Assembly (NCBI GenBank): GCA_037501455.1
Contig: CM074863.1
Span: 11,218,001-11,282,000 of the forward strand
DNA from: Lantana camara
Lineage: Eukaryota > Streptophyta > Magnoliopsida > Lamiales > Verbenaceae
Length of the DNA: 64,000 bases
Direction: 5' to 3'
In this document: positions 1 to 16,107 of the stretch, in pieces
How positions within the stretch are numbered: the first letter of the stretch is position 1
How the letters are laid out: each line of letters begins with the position of its first letter
The notes under the pieces: generated by a model
Told to the model about the DNA's origin: nothing
The model's database searches: none
Seen by the model: the letters and a program-made list of their open reading frames with translations, nothing else
Translations under genes and position numbers: made by a program

Positions 1-531
1 GTAGGTTTCTTTCATCCACTGTCAGCTCAACGCCTAGCTTTGCAACTCCATTCATAAATTCAACCATTTCTGGAAGAGAACAAAAGAAAAAAATATATAT
101 AAATTTCACCAAAATGCATCAATTTTAATCTCATCATTTCCTCAAGAAATCCCACTAATTTATTGCCGCCATGCATAAAAGAGATCTCTTCTATCCAATT
201 TCCTCACGCAATCGTACATCTCTTCAGGCTTAACAAACATTCACATTATTCCCATTAAGCACAATAAACCGAATCACAGCAAAATTACATACATAAACAC
301 ACGAAAAACACACACATCGATCCATTAAAAGCAATTGCCAACACATAAAGACGAAAAGACAATCACCTAATGGCAGCATTTTAGCCACGGACAGAGGCTA
401 CAAAAATACGAGTACAATTGTACAAAACAGCAATGTAGATGGAAAATAATACACATACCGTCGTAGCGCTCGGCTTGCTCGGCGAGCTTAGCCATGTAGA
501 CGTTAGACTCTCTCTCGGTGTCGGTGGCCAT
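1..531 (-). CDS. 14-3-3 protein, 5' part (two exons visible)
   Basis: 14-3-3 proteins are dimeric adaptors that bind phosphoserine/phosphothreonine motifs in client proteins, mostly in the cytosol and nucleus. Exon 1 runs 531 down to 459 and encodes the N-terminus starting MATDTERESNVYMAKLAEQA, the first helix of the family. A GT-AG intron covers 458-70. Exon 2 starts at 69 with EMVEFMNGVAKLGVELTVDE, which is helix 2 and the start of helix 3, and continues past the left edge. The splice phase works: exon 1 ends in G and exon 2 supplies AA to make Glu. Only about the first 47 residues of roughly 250 are present, so the isoform cannot be named. The start is the only ATG giving the family N-terminus. 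The family call is secure. Confidence 0.93.
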
Positions 532-1805
532 TGTCTCCTCTCTCCGTAATTGAAGATCTGGAAAATAGTTTGAAGGTATCTGAGCTGTGATGAATGAATA
601 TGAATTGAATGGTTACAGAGGGAAAATGGAGGTGGATGGGGGAGGAAAATCAACACCGTACAAATTGGGGCAGTTGTGTAATTTAGAGAAAGTTGGGGGA
701 ATTATTGGAAGCTGTGCACACACGTGTGTGCGTGCGGCTTTCTTCAGCAGTCTTAGGTTGGATTTGTTCAATCCGGTATGTCGGGCCTATATCTATTTTT
801 CAGCCGTAATTTTGTATTTTCACCTTTTAAAAAAATAATAATAATAAATTTAAAGGATGGTATGTGTGTGTGTTGGGGCATAAATAATTACTACTACAAA
901 ATTTAAGAAGTTTTACTAAGCAGCCAATGTAACAATAATCAAAGTTAGGTTCAAATAAGGGATAAGTTAGTAGTAAGTATTTGTACTTGCACCTAATAAG
1001 TGTAAATTGATAGATTATAAGTTCGAATCTTATTAGGAGTAATTGAAAAGCATTGCTAAAGACTCCAAATATGTTAAGGATTTTAAATTCATGTCGATAT
1101 AATTCAATCAATTATATAATAAGGATGTTGTTTTACTTACGTTATAAAAATCATATTAATTATACAATGAGTATAAACTTACTATGCAATTGGGTGATTG
1201 TTCAGAAAATTTACATCACTTGCAAAAAAGAAAAAGTATAAATCATTAGCAACTTATCTTTCCAAAAACAAGCCAATCAAACATAGTTGCGCTAAAAGAA
1301 AAATTAACCTCAAAAATACTTTTCCACCTGGGAAAGAAAAAAGTGAATCATTTCGTACATTTGGTAGGTTGAAGCAATCACCTTAGAATAGCAGTTCCTC
1401 AATACAAATAGAATTCAATTACACAAATAATAAAGAAATATGAAAGCCAAAAGGATCGAATTTGACGAATCAAGAAAAAGAAAAGAAAAGAAGGATTAAC
1501 GAATTGCTACAAACTCTCCTTTGGAAGGGGACAAAATCTTCTTTTCCTTTGAAGTGGACTACTGCAGCAAGCCTTACTCTAATCTACAATGTCCAAAATT
1601 TCTGAGTCCATCTTTCAAAGTACATTTTTCTCCAAGAAAAAGCTCAGCCCCAGTCTTGAATTTGATTTGGAAAATTTGTCGAGAAAATATGCTTCCTGAA
1701 GTGATTGCAACGTGTCAAAGTGTATACACAGGATGATGAAGTTACCAGAGACGAACAAAGAGTGGAGTGTCTTAGAGACGGTGAGAATCTTCCATGATCG
1801 GAAGC
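532..1805. other. intergenic: 14-3-3 promoter side and methyltransferase 3' UTR
   Basis: The first few hundred bases are the 5' leader and promoter side of the 14-3-3 gene. The last 250-300 bases (about 1510-1805) are probably the 3' UTR of the minus-strand methyltransferase gene. The middle is AT-rich. Near 1010-1050 there is a weak match to a tRNA-type B box (ttcgaatct), possibly a decayed SINE. I see no gene here; the short ORFs lack codon structure or any known motif. Confidence 0.5.
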
Positions 1806-4800
1806 TCATTTTCTCACAAATGGTTTTTGGCATACTAGGAGACGTTGGTCGCTGCCATTTTGAAGATCAACTACTCGGGCTTCCCATCTGAGCTGTGTAA
1901 CAAGAGTACGAGCCATCTCTACGGGACCCACCTTATCAGAAATTATAACCCATCCCTGCCAAAGGAGGAGAGTCTCACATTCAGATTTTCATTTATAACA
2001 CAAGGGGTAAATTATTATAAAAATTATTGAACATTGGAAGATTAGATAACATATTCTTGATTATTACCTCGGGGCGAAGAATACGGTCCATTTCAAAAAT
2101 TAAATCAACTATGCTGCATCTCTCTGAAGCAAGGTGTGATAGAAGTCCCTTGGCGTGAAGCATGTCATATGTCCGGGGATATGTAGGGAAAGGTTCACAC
2201 CTATGAAATAAGAACTGTTAAGTCCAGATTGCATTAAGAGAGAATAACATCATATGCTCAGGATCTGCCAAAACAAATTGCAAGCCTCCACTATTCGAGG
2301 AAGCATATTGATTGTTTGTTACTATGAGCTACCAGAGTTGACATCTTACCAGTTATGCAAGACACCAGCAAAACCTTGATCAAGAATGACGGGAAGGGTA
2401 TTACGTTCACCAATTGGCACAACATTCATCACCCACACAGACTTTCTAGATTGAAAGAGGGCAGTATTCAAACCTCCATAATGAGCGTTCATGTCCATCA
2501 CATTTCGAACCATATTGTATGGAGGCATTGGATCTTCATCACCAGGCCTTTTTGGATGATCAGAGAAAATCAAGGGAGAAAGCAATGACCAGTAATTTTT
2601 CAAGGAAGATCTCCAGAACATCAAGTCTTCAGAGAAATCTTCAGGACTAATTCCTGCATTCAAATTGAATGTAATCAATCAGTTTGCAAACTAAAGACAG
2701 GAAGGTCAACCATTCTGTGGTGTATCTCCCCAGTCTTTCATGTTACTAACCATAGAATAAGCATGTCGTGATGTAGTAAAGACAAACTAATGGCTATGCA
2801 GGACACACTTACAACTTTCAACCAGCAAAACATACCATGGATTGCAAGCTCAGCAGAACTTAAAGAACCAGAAGATTTGTTCTTGATTGAGATCCAGCGT
2901 TTGCTGGTAGTGCCACTTATACACTTTGGAAGCGGTTTATAATACGATTGGCCATCCTCTCCATTACAAAGGGGAAAAACCCCAGCCTTACTATAATTAA
3001 GAAGAAAAAAAACAATGGCAATTATTTTAGGGAGAAATGGGCAAAGAACTATAATAAAATGGGTGTGTCAGAGAGAATGAGATGGAAAGAGACAGAACAA
3101 GGGCAGGGGAGGGTTGGGTCTTGAAGAGAGAGAAATATGAGGAATGCGTAACTAGTCTCACCTAGAACTGTAGCACTGAGCATCTGTGGTTTTCTGCCAG
3201 ATGAAAGTGTCGTCTTGCTGTGCCACAAGATTCCAACAAAGTTTTCGGGTCAAATCTTCAAGAGAAGCTGAAAGTTTTCCTTTGCTTCCTTGCTGCCTGC
3301 TTTTCGGTGAGGTTAAAACAAAGTACCCTCCAGGCTTGAGGACTCTGTCAACTTCAATAAGAATCATCCCATCTGACAGAGAAACCCGTCATCAGTCAAA
3401 GTACCCAACTAATATCACATGTTTACTCCCCAAACTACCTTACAATCAAAGAATGAAAAGGCAATGCATAGTAAGAACGAAACAGAGGAGGCCATAAGGG
3501 TCTCCCTGTTCTTCAGACTTTTTGTCTCGAGCTTTCTTGAACAGTAAGCATATAACAAGCAGCCTTGTTTACTTGAGTACATATCTCACAGTATCAGTTT
3601 AGCAGAAGAGATGAACTAAAGAAAACAAGACTCGTACAAGAAAGTATAACCGTGTCTACATTTTATCTTAGTGAAAAAAAGAAAAATTCATCTATGGACA
3701 AAATTCAACTGGCTTCTATTTATTGAAGCTATCTTCACAAAATTCTCATCTTATTGCAGGGGAATATATATATTATAACTGCCAATCTGCAGTCACATAT
3801 ATTAACCCACACCTTGAGGCATAAGGAAAGTTCTAATGGCTGTTACATAACTTTTATTTTACAGGGGATACAGTCTGTGTAGTCATTCAGTTGAGATGCA
3901 AACTGTAAACTAGTTCCTTAATTTTGGTAAGGGTGTGTTAATTCAACAGTTAAAAGCTGATTTACACAAGAAAATTACGGTTGATTCAACAGTTAAAAGC
4001 TGCTATTTTCACCTGAAGACAATTTTCTAAAAAGGAAAAAAAAAAACCCTCCTCTGTGTCCCCGCAACTCTGAACAATTTCTGCACTCTCCATACAAGAT
4101 ATTTATCAAATAGATAGTACTACAAAGTAGAGACACGATGCAGAACTCACAATTCCATCTCATTTTAAGCAAAGCCTTCATTAAGGATATCATGAACCAA
4201 TGCGAAAGAAGAAGATTCTAGACCAACCAATGAAGTACCTTTGTCATCCCAGAAAATGCCACACTGAGTGCAGTGAACCATATCAAATGATAAAGAAGGA
4301 AATGGCAGTTGTCTTGAGATGAAGTTGCCAATGATTGCTGGAAGGCCTCTTTCAAGGGCTAGCTGGACTTGGCTACCAGTTGATTCGTATGCTGCCACAC
4401 AAACAGCCATCAGCTTAAGTGAAAGCAAATGAGCGCCAAAGCTACCAAACCCACAGCCAATATCTAATACATTGCGGACCTGTAATTCAGTAGGAGAAAC
4501 AAGAGAAGAACCATTAAATTACAACGGAGTTGAATCACAATGATCACTGTCAGACAAGTTTTAAGCAACACACGCGTGCCTCTCAGAATCAAATCTGATA
4601 ATGTCAGAAAATAATTAAGAGACAGAGCTATGCATGGCAAAATTGACAAAGAAAAACTTACACCAGCTTCACGGAATTCACTATCACTTCCCAATCCTAT
4701 CATCTCAGCAATCTGGTGAGAATAATCTTTGACGCCATCAACAATCATGTCATCGTCTGAGTGAAAAGAAATTTGATTCTCTTCAAGCAACATTAGCCTA

Positions 4801-5414
4801 TAGGAGTTGTAAAGTTACACAGTAAACATTTTTTCATCAGCAGGCATGGGTATGCAAAATCTGTTATGGCCAAGCTATAAAGTTGCCAATTAGATCATGA
4901 TGAATTACCTTTTCGTCATGCTTCCAGATGAAAGGAACTGGTCTTTGCTCAGCTTCACATTTCCACTCCATATAATATCCCTACCACTTGGCCAAGTCAA
5001 GGGAATCTTATAATCCTTAGGTGGGCGAACCAAACAATACTGTTTATCTCGTGATACTTCACAATGACGATCAAACTCCTCCCCATCTTTAAAACCAGCT
5101 AGCAGATTAGCAGACACATTGTAGCAAGGAACGTAATTCTCTCTTTCCTTCCCACAAAGATCAAAATCCTTCAGGCGATTGGCTCCTAATTTTTTCAACT
5201 CCAGATAATCTGTAAACGCTTGATCTTTCAGCCTTCTATAGTTCGAATAAATGTCTGGTCTCCGAGAGGTGGTCACAGAATCAAATGCATTAGAAGAAGA
5301 AGACCCCAACAGCGCAACCAAAACTAAAACACTAACTAGACATATCAGCAACCAATTGACCGGCGGTCTGCGGCCAAAAATTAGTAATAATTTATTGTAC
5401 CAAGAGCTTCTCAT
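1806..5414 (-). CDS. PMT5: Golgi pectin-type methyltransferase, PMT5/QUL2-like (QUASIMODO2-like), 8 coding exons
   Basis: Putative S-adenosylmethionine-dependent methyltransferase of the plant PF03141 (DUF248) family; QUA2/QUL members act in the Golgi on homogalacturonan. Coding exons (minus): 5414-4909, 4797-4662, 4479-4239, 3372-3162, 2990-2836, 2653-2350, 2200-2068, 1955-1806. All junctions are GT-AG and phases join to 611 residues, normal for the family. After a short cytosolic stretch (MRSSWYNKLL) a signal anchor lies at about residues 19-37 (NWLLICLVSVLVLVALLG). The SAM-binding motif VLDIGCGFGSFG lies at about 218-229, then DRVLKPGGYF; the second half carries RNVMDMNAHYGGLNTAL and ends GSDQRLLVCQKPFVRK. 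The start at 5414 is the first ATG in this frame; the open frame upstream has only a TTG. The leader has an intron and upstream ORFs. The family is certain; choosing PMT5 over PMT4 is inference from N-terminal similarity. Confidence 0.93.
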
Positions 5415-5476
5415 GTCCAATTCTGTAATCCTCCTCAATAACAATGCAAAAATACCCGATTGGTCCGGGCTATTGC

Positions 5477-5539
5477 TCAAACATCAATATCCGATAGCTT
5501 TGACAACCATAAGCAATCATCAGATATAATCTCTCGCAT
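5477..5539 (-). promoter_or_regulatory. upstream ORF (20 codons) in the leader of the methyltransferase gene
   Basis: If the leader intron is spliced at the sites proposed below, the leader exon between the acceptor and the main ATG contains an ATG at 5539. It opens a 20-codon reading frame (MREIISDDCLWLSKLSDIDV) ending in TGA at 5477. Two further upstream ATGs follow in other frames, giving frames of about 16 and 8 codons. Such uORFs usually lower translation of the main frame. That the exon is in the mRNA is inferred from splice signals only. Confidence 0.5.
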
Positions 5540-5554
5540 ATAATATAATCGAAA

Positions 5555-6105
5555 CTGCAAACAATCTCAGCTGGCATCGGAAAGCCAACACGCAACTAAA
5601 CCACGAATGCAACCACTTCTGCTCTACCTCACTTAATCACATTATGAAACGCAACAAATAGCTGACTACAGAAGGATCAGATCCTATCCTACGGCAACCA
5701 AAATTCAGATCACAAAAGCCTCCAATTTCAAGCCTATATACACTCCACACATCAACTGCCACACTAAAGCCGAAATAACCACTACAAATTATCAAAAGCA
5801 ACGCCGCAGAACAAACACCAATGTCTATCCTCGATCAACCAATCAACCACCCTGCAAATGCAACAACCGAAAAAAGCCTCCAGATCAAATCACACCTGCA
5901 TTACATCACGAAAATCCAGCAAAGCCACGTCACACAAAAATGCAAATCACGCACAATTAAATGAGGAAACAGGAAATTCAGTTAGATCTCAAACTCAGAT
6001 CAGATCCACGACAAATTACGAGAATACAATCAGCATTATCACCAAACAGAGGACAATGCCGAGAACAATCCAAAAACCGTCTAACAATTTAGGGTTAATG
6101 CTCAC
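5555..6105 (-). other. 5' UTR intron of the methyltransferase gene
   Basis: On the minus strand a donor (CAACTCCG followed by GTGAGC) lies at 6105-6104, and an acceptor after a T-rich stretch (TTGTTTGCAG) ends at 5555. The sequence between is AC-rich on the plus strand and has no coding structure. The first leader exon would run from about 6200 to 6106. A leader intron is common in this family. An open frame on the opposite strand (5858-6184) lies mostly within this intron and is not a gene. Confidence 0.6.
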
Positions 6106-6209
6106 CGGAGTTGAGAAACGCAGATACAGAGCAGAGTGTGCGCGTCCAGGGAGGTTATGCAGCAGAGTTTTGATTCGCCATTAACATCTAGAGAGAGAAA
6201 GAGAGTCGC

Positions 6210-9200
6210 GAGCAGCTTTTCGGGGCCGTGGGTTCTCTATAATTGGGAAGAAAACTAATAATTTAATAATGGCTGGGTTTTTATACTATATATATATATT
6301 TGTATTGGGGGGAGTAGGGATTCCCAAATTGTGTGCGGTTTTGAGATCCAAATCCGTCAGGCTCGCTATTTGAGAAAACAAAAGGCAAGTTTCATTTATT
6401 CTTGTTACGAATAATTGTTCTTTTGCCCCATCTATTTATCGGTTTTTACATTTTCCCCCACATGAACTTTCTTTCTTTTGTGTTTTTCAACTTCTTTTTA
6501 TTTTTTTATTTTTTTTTTAAGTTAGAATTTAGGAATAATAGTGAAATGTTGTATTTAAATACATAAATAAAATTTTATTTATATTTAAAAAATTATTATT
6601 CTATCAATTCTAATCAGATTTTTTATTCCACTTTTATATCTCACTTGTTGTTTCGATCTTTAATTTTGTTGATTTGGGAAAAAGTTTCATAATCTTAAGT
6701 TTTGTCTTATATATTTGAGATTTCATATTATGAACTTGTTGATTTGAAATTAAATTTTTAGTCTTTTACACACAAAAAAAATAAATAATAATCATGTATT
6801 TATGGGTAACAAAAAGAATATTTCAGAAATGTTGGTAACATTTTCAAGAGAGAAAAATCAAGAATAATATGTATTTGTCAAATATAGGAGACAGATCTCA
6901 AAAGGGCAGTATATAAAGAGACATTAAAAATTAGCTATACTTGAAAATATTTTTAAATAACTCTAGAAAACATTTCTACCCGTTTGAAGTAATTTAAATC
7001 TTTCATAACAATCTAAATGTTGAAATGTATAAATAGGTAATTTACTTAAATATAAAGTATTAGTCTATTTCACATCCCTATTTCCTTTGATTTTCTATAC
7101 TTTTAACTTTTAAGTTGATTGACTTTACTTGTATGATTTAACAAAAAAATAAAAAATAAAAAAAAATTGGTTACTCTATTGTTAGGTCATTAATGCCTTT
7201 CTTTTATGGGATATAAAACAATCATGTATACTTATAATGATATAATTAGCTGCATGATGTTAAGTTGGAGGTTGAGATTGGAGAGATATTAGAAACTATT
7301 TTGCATTTAATAAATATATAAATGTAACTAATTGTGTTTGAAAATGAATTGTCAAACTATAGGCTATCCCATTATTGACAAATAGTACCCAATTAGAGAG
7401 GTATATTTTACATAATATAATGCATATAAATAAATGAAATATGTGATTAGCACTACTTGATAACAAATTGTTATAATTAAGGTAAATAAAAATGCAAACC
7501 GGGTTAAACTTAATTTATTTTTTCTTTTTGTAGTTTAGTTCGATCTCAATCTAGTCTGATTGATTTCGAATATAACCTAACGATTTGGCAAGTCAAAATC
7601 AACCGATTTGTCAATTTTTGGTGTATACATATATGGCGTACTTTGAATTTGGAATAAAATATTGAATTTAGTTAGAATTTCACGACATAAAAAGAAGATT
7701 TTATAATTGAAATCATCTCTCTACTTTCTCTTATATTTGACTATGGATTTGAGTCGGATCGAACCATTAAAATATAAAATTATTTATATCAATAGTAATT
7801 ATATATTTAGTAACATAACTATGAGACTTATGATCCATGGTTATATGAGATTTAAATCTAAAATCTAAAAAATATATATAGAACAAGGCTTGTCTCATTT
7901 GTTAGGCCATGTACATCAAAAGATTGAAATTTCTACACCAAAGGGGACATGACATTAAATTCTAATATATAGTCTTTTATGAGAAAATTTTAATGGTAGA
8001 CTTGACTTTGCTCTTGGCATGTACGTGGAAACATGATTAGTGCAATTAGCTAAAGTATTTCCATGCCAAAAAGGATTCCTCCTCCTCCAGCCTACAATAG
8101 TCACATAACCACTATTCACAGCTTGAATGCCAAGCTAGATGTGACATCATATGCTTAAGAGTAACATTTTTATTTTTTATTTATTTACTTAAGCTATGTG
8201 ATATTTATTAATTAAAAGTTGTCGGCCAATTGAAATACTTTATTATTTCGACCACGATAATAAAATCAAAGTTTGGTGAGCTCCTTCTTGTTTTATTTTA
8301 AACCATTAGTTTAGTTAGAAATTTGCGTTTGATTTTTCAATATCTTTTAGTGTTTTGAGTGGTAAATTAAATAAATTTATATAATTTATGTATGAAAGTT
8401 AAAATGTTGCTGAAAATATAAATAATAGTGACAGAGGAAAAGGGAAGCCGTTGTTTCGATGTCCCATCTGGAAAGGGAAAAATAACAAAAAGAGATAAGT
8501 CCGGGCATGGCAGGTGGATATTAAAGAATGATAGATGTTATTCAGAAAATAATAAATAGTTTAATTTGTAATTAAAACGTAGTTTTATTAATCTTGGGCC
8601 AATTTCTTCTTTAGTTTAATTGCAATTACAAGGTCCTATTTAAATGAGCCACATTTTTTAAAGTTATGACCTACAATAGACGTTTAACAATGAATTACAT
8701 GATCCTATTTAATAAAAGTGCCAAATGTCCTATTTAGATTGTTAGTCGGTATAAATGTTCTGAAACTTACAAATGACCTATCTATAGTGGACCATATTAT
8801 AAAAATCCAAACTCAAAATTATTGCTCTAAAAAGAATTTTTATCCACCGGGTCAACCCGGCTTGGAATAAAAAATGTGAATCATAATTATTCCATGAATA
8901 CTTTAGGTAAAAGGCAATCCCACTCTTTTATTATGGTCTCCAAATCATTATTGATTAATCTATATAAGTTGGTACGCAAGTTATTGTATTTAAGTCGTGG
9001 TTGTTCGTCCAACCTTTCCAACAGCTTCCTATAGCTTAAAGCTTTTGTTTTGTATATATTAATAGAAGCGTTCCATGGTAGGCTATCTTCAGCTTAAACA
9101 TCCGAATTTGTAATTTTGGTATATATTGTAAAAATATGAATTGATTAATACAAGTTATAGCTATCAATTTTAGTGTGACACTACACCATAATTAACAGTT

Positions 9201-9823
9201 TTGAGCAGAAATTATTATTACTTGTTGTCACAAACACATCACCATGTTTGTGAGATTGAAAACCATACACCAAATATGATGTAAAAGTTTAATTAATGAC
9301 TCTCAAAGCTAATAAAAACCTAACAATTTTGTATCCAATAATGAGTCAGTCACATCGCTGGACAAATGCGACGACGTTTAGGGGCCGGGGCCGAATCCAG
9401 TTCTCATTTCTGGAGCTAAAAACTGGTAGAAGACTAACTTTACGGAAACTGATACTATGGCCCTGGCCCCTACCACCTAAAGGTAGATCAAAATGGGGGA
9501 ACATAATGGATTCCTGTGCAGCAATTCAAATATCTATAGCTACTGCAAATTTTTCAATACCATATCTGTTACAAGTTTACAATAAGCTATTTTATAGATA
9601 TAACACGACACGAAGTTAACGGTCTCGAAGAAGATCAAACGAATATTGCAAGATCCAGCATAAAAGGCTAAAGTTCTGAAGTGAAACAACCAAATAATCT
9701 AATAGCCCAACAGAAGGACAAACATGAGAATAGTAAGAGGAAGGAAGAAGGTCGTGATCCAACCTCGAGCACTTAGTTCAAAACCGTAATGCAAGAAAGA
9801 AACTGCGTGAAAAACATCTTCCA
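6210..9823. other. AT-rich intergenic region
   Basis: About 3.6 kb of AT-rich DNA between two minus-strand genes. The left end is the promoter of the methyltransferase gene, with a TA run near 6285. The right end, about 9600-9823, should be the 3' UTR of KTI12. Between them I see poly-A/T tracts but no open frame with family similarity, no clear terminal repeats and no tandem arrays. The open frame at 9296-9619 has no recognisable motif. Confidence 0.5.
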
Positions 9824-10732
9824 CTAACCGTTCGCCAATTCTCTGTTCAAGTAATCCACAAACATCCTCTTTGCACTATCAGCATCTGAAGGGGGTGGAG
9901 GTCCACTCAAACTTGACTGTCCGGTTAACTTGATAAACGTCCTTCTGAGCCTACGGAGCTCGGGCAGACCAACGGGCCTCGAAATATCAACACTTGGCAA
10001 ACCGGGCCCAAGAGACAGCCCATTAAGGGGCCCTCCCATAGCACGGGATTGTGCTTCAATAATCATGTTCATTACCTCTAGAGTTGCTCTATCCATCTCA
10101 TACAGAGAGTTCGCCTCAGTGAAACGAGCGCTTTGTGTTGCAATAGTAGGCTGCAAAACTCTCACATCCCTAGTCTTAGAGTCTACTTTCTTTGTCAGAT
10201 ACATAACCGCATCTACTACAGCAGGAGAAGATTTCTCGATTCCGTCTCTAGAAGGCCAGACCTCAAAAAGTGGTGAATCCCAACGGTTTTTACTGTCTGG
10301 TTTTTCAAACCTTCTTATTAAATCGTCAAATATTTTATCGTCATAAGCAGGCTCCGCTTTCTCCCTACGTTCTTGGTTCCACTTTCTACAGTAGTTTTCT
10401 TCAACATCACAGTGGAGCACACAGTATCTGGTTCCTGCTGCTCGTGCCAAACACCATAACTCATATCTGTAACCCTTTATGCTGTTGAGGGAATCCACTA
10501 TGATGATATTGTCTTTGGACAATGATCTGTCAACTTCAGACCTCAAGACTCCTCTTAAATTCTTTTCAGCTGGCATGTTTGCATAGCTTTCATTACGGTT
10601 AAGGTGGAAGGAAGATTCGTCAATGATTCTGACTAATGGTTTGGATTCTGATTCGTTAAGGGCTTCAGCCAGACAGGCAGCCGCTGTTGATTTCCCGCTA
10701 CATGGTTGACCACAAATAACAACCAAAGCCAT
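9824..10732 (-). CDS. KTI12: KTI12/DRL1, Elongator-associated P-loop protein (tRNA wobble-uridine modification)
   Basis: KTI12 is a regulatory partner of the Elongator complex, which modifies wobble uridines of tRNAs; the Arabidopsis homologue is DEFORMED ROOTS AND LEAVES 1. The gene has a single coding exon of 302 residues, the usual plant length. The P-loop GQPCSGKST lies at residues 8-16, followed by IIDESSFHLNRNESYANMPA and by DNIIIVDSLNSIKGYRYELW, typical of the KTI12/PSTK kinase-like fold. The C-terminal part (residues about 190-302) carries LRRLRRTFIKLTGQ, the conserved tail. The start is fixed by the N-terminal MALVVICGQP and by a splice acceptor directly before the ATG. No breaks are seen. 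The call is secure. Confidence 0.95.
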   Translation of the reverse strand: MALVVICGQPCSGKSTAAACLAEALNESESKPLVRIIDESSFHLNRNESYANMPAEKNLRGVLRSEVDRSLSKDNIIIVDSLNSIKGYRYELWCLARAAGTRYCVLHCDVEENYCRKWNQERREKAEPAYDDKIFDDLIRRFEKPDSKNRWDSPLFEVWPSRDGIEKSSPAVVDAVMYLTKKVDSKTRDVRVLQPTIATQSARFTEANSLYEMDRATLEVMNMIIEAQSRAMGGPLNGLSLGPGLPSVDISRPVGLPELRRLRRTFIKLTGQSSLSGPPPPSDADSAKRMFVDYLNRELANG

Positions 10733-11548
10733 CTGGAGAAATTAAAGCTTTTCATGAGGCAAAATGATACTACAACAGAAGACATTTAACAACAACTTAT
10801 TAACTCAATTCCATTTATCTTGATTCCTGAGTATACAGTGGGATTATTGTAGAAAACAGAGAACCACAGTTAGAACTACACTTTTGGAAATTGTTCCTGA
10901 TTTATAGGAGAGCAAAATGTGAGATTGCATCATTAGTAACTAGTTCCATTAAAGTAACAAGAAAGACAAATGTCAAACAGTCTAATCGTAGTTACTCTAT
11001 TGAAAGCTGAAGCAAGCTCTGTTCCTTGAAGATGTGTAGATATGTTTTATCATAGCTATAATTGGAAAAAGCAACCTTTTTATTTCATCATCATGATACC
11101 ATTCCAGGCAATAGAAACAATAACTAGCCATCATTAGCTGCGCTGCTGCTTGTCAATGCTTAATCAGACGGCCAACTAGCAAATATCCTCCCAAATTTGA
11201 AACTGCAGCAACTAAAACTTGAACCTTATTCACTGCAAATCCGTGAACAACACCCCTTGTTTCACACCAATTGTTCTAAATTCTATGTGCATCTAAATAG
11301 ACAGCTGCTTCGAATCAGTTCAAGATTTCACTCAAGTAACTTCCGACATTTACTAAAGCTACATAGAGACTAATACCAACAAAGAAATCTTTTTCTTCAC
11401 AAAGGAAGACCTTTGCAAAGGTCAATACTGAATATCTGTTTAAGAAGCATTTAATCAAACAACCTCTGGGCAGAGCATAAAAGGGACCAAAACTGAAACA
11501 AACAACTATGAATTAAGCTAACAATTAACAGAAAGCAGTTTTTGATAC
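10733..11548 (-). other. 5' UTR intron of KTI12
   Basis: On the minus strand the ATG is immediately preceded by TTTCTCCAG, a clean acceptor. A matching donor (ATTCCAG followed by GTATCAA) lies at 11548-11547. The 816-bp sequence between has no coding structure. The first leader exon would span roughly 11549-11690. Having the acceptor abut the start codon means the leader is almost entirely encoded by the upstream exon. Confidence 0.7.
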
Positions 11549-11699
11549 CTGGAATTGCAGTGGAAAGGACTGCTTATGAGGCACGCAGAGAGGGAAGGCA
11601 ACGAGGGAAAGAATCTCTCCTCTGTAGAGGAAAAGTCCGATTGTAGGAGATGATTGCAGTGGAGACCAGAGGCAGAGAGGAGTTGGGTAAGTCAAATCC

Positions 11700-12596
11700 A
11701 TTATTTGGGCCTATACAATGTACACATAGGCCCATTTAAGTCAAATCCAAAGTTATTTGGGCTATTCAAAATTGATAGGATTTAAATAAACGAAAATATA
11801 TGATTAAATTTGCATAACAATCATACCATTAAACCATATAAGTTGTGCGGAGGGAAGCTATTATTTTCCCAGTTTATTGGATGGCAACTTTTTCTCGACC
11901 TTGTGGACATAGTATAAAAGAATACAAATCGACATTAATTGATTGCAAACGGAATATAATGATTGACAGCAATTGGGAATGATATTGATCTGGACTATAA
12001 AAACTTGCATCAAATGTTATGTTGCTATCTTATATGACCATAGTTAATATATGACCAAATTACAATCATATTTTCAAAGAATAGACTTGTATGGTATCTA
12101 GTTTTGTGTGTGAAATTAGTCCCACAAAGGAACCAAAGGCGTTTTGTTTTCAGATTTTTATAAAATAGTGTGTAAAACCTTTGACGAAATTAGTTCACCT
12201 TTACAATTATTATTAAATCCAAGGGAAAAAATCATTCTTGTTTTCAAGACACGATCCGATCAATCCACATTCCACACACCTCTCTAACCAAACTCAACTA
12301 ATAATATTGGTAAGAACGGTAAATATGTTATATTTATTAGACATAGTCGAACTATTTTGTTTTTGAAGATGATATAAACGAAGTATATTAAACATATATC
12401 AATAATGAAATCATTTAATAGTTAATACTCAGTGGCCATTCTTGTATATATTGGATAACAAAAGTGAGGAATTACCTACGAACTCCACCACACCACCATA
12501 GGTCCACCGGTCCACCACCATCTCTTTCTCTCTCACACACCACTGCCGCCACCGCCACCGCCGACCACCAATCAACTTCCAATCCTTTTTAGAAAT
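11700..12596 (+). promoter_or_regulatory. promoter and leader of beta-glucosidase gene 1, duplicated upstream of gene 2
   Basis: Intergenic region between the divergent KTI12 and glucosidase genes. From about 11880 it matches the region from about 33450 upstream of glucosidase gene 2, for example tttttctcgaccttg and gattgcaaacggaatataat, so the promoter was copied with the gene. The transcribed leader (about 12470-12596) is pyrimidine- and CAC-rich, with ccaccgccaccgccgaccac just before the start. The motif cgaactcc near 12479 recurs in the leaders of all three paralogues. Confidence 0.6.

Positions 12597-16107
<3,511 letters not shown>

Noticed and set aside
4909..5480. Longer N-terminus for the methyltransferase, beginning at 5480
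   Set aside because: The codon at 5480 is TTG, not ATG. The first in-frame ATG, at 5414, gives the family N-terminus.
5858..6184. Open frame of about 108 codons opposite the methyltransferase leader
   Set aside because: It lies mostly in the 5' UTR intron, is biased to Lys, Ser and Thr from AC-rich DNA, and has no motif.
9296..9619. Open frame of 107 codons on the plus strand between the methyltransferase and KTI12 genes
   Set aside because: No family motif, no supporting splice structure, and it lies in AT-rich spacer or near the KTI12 3' end.
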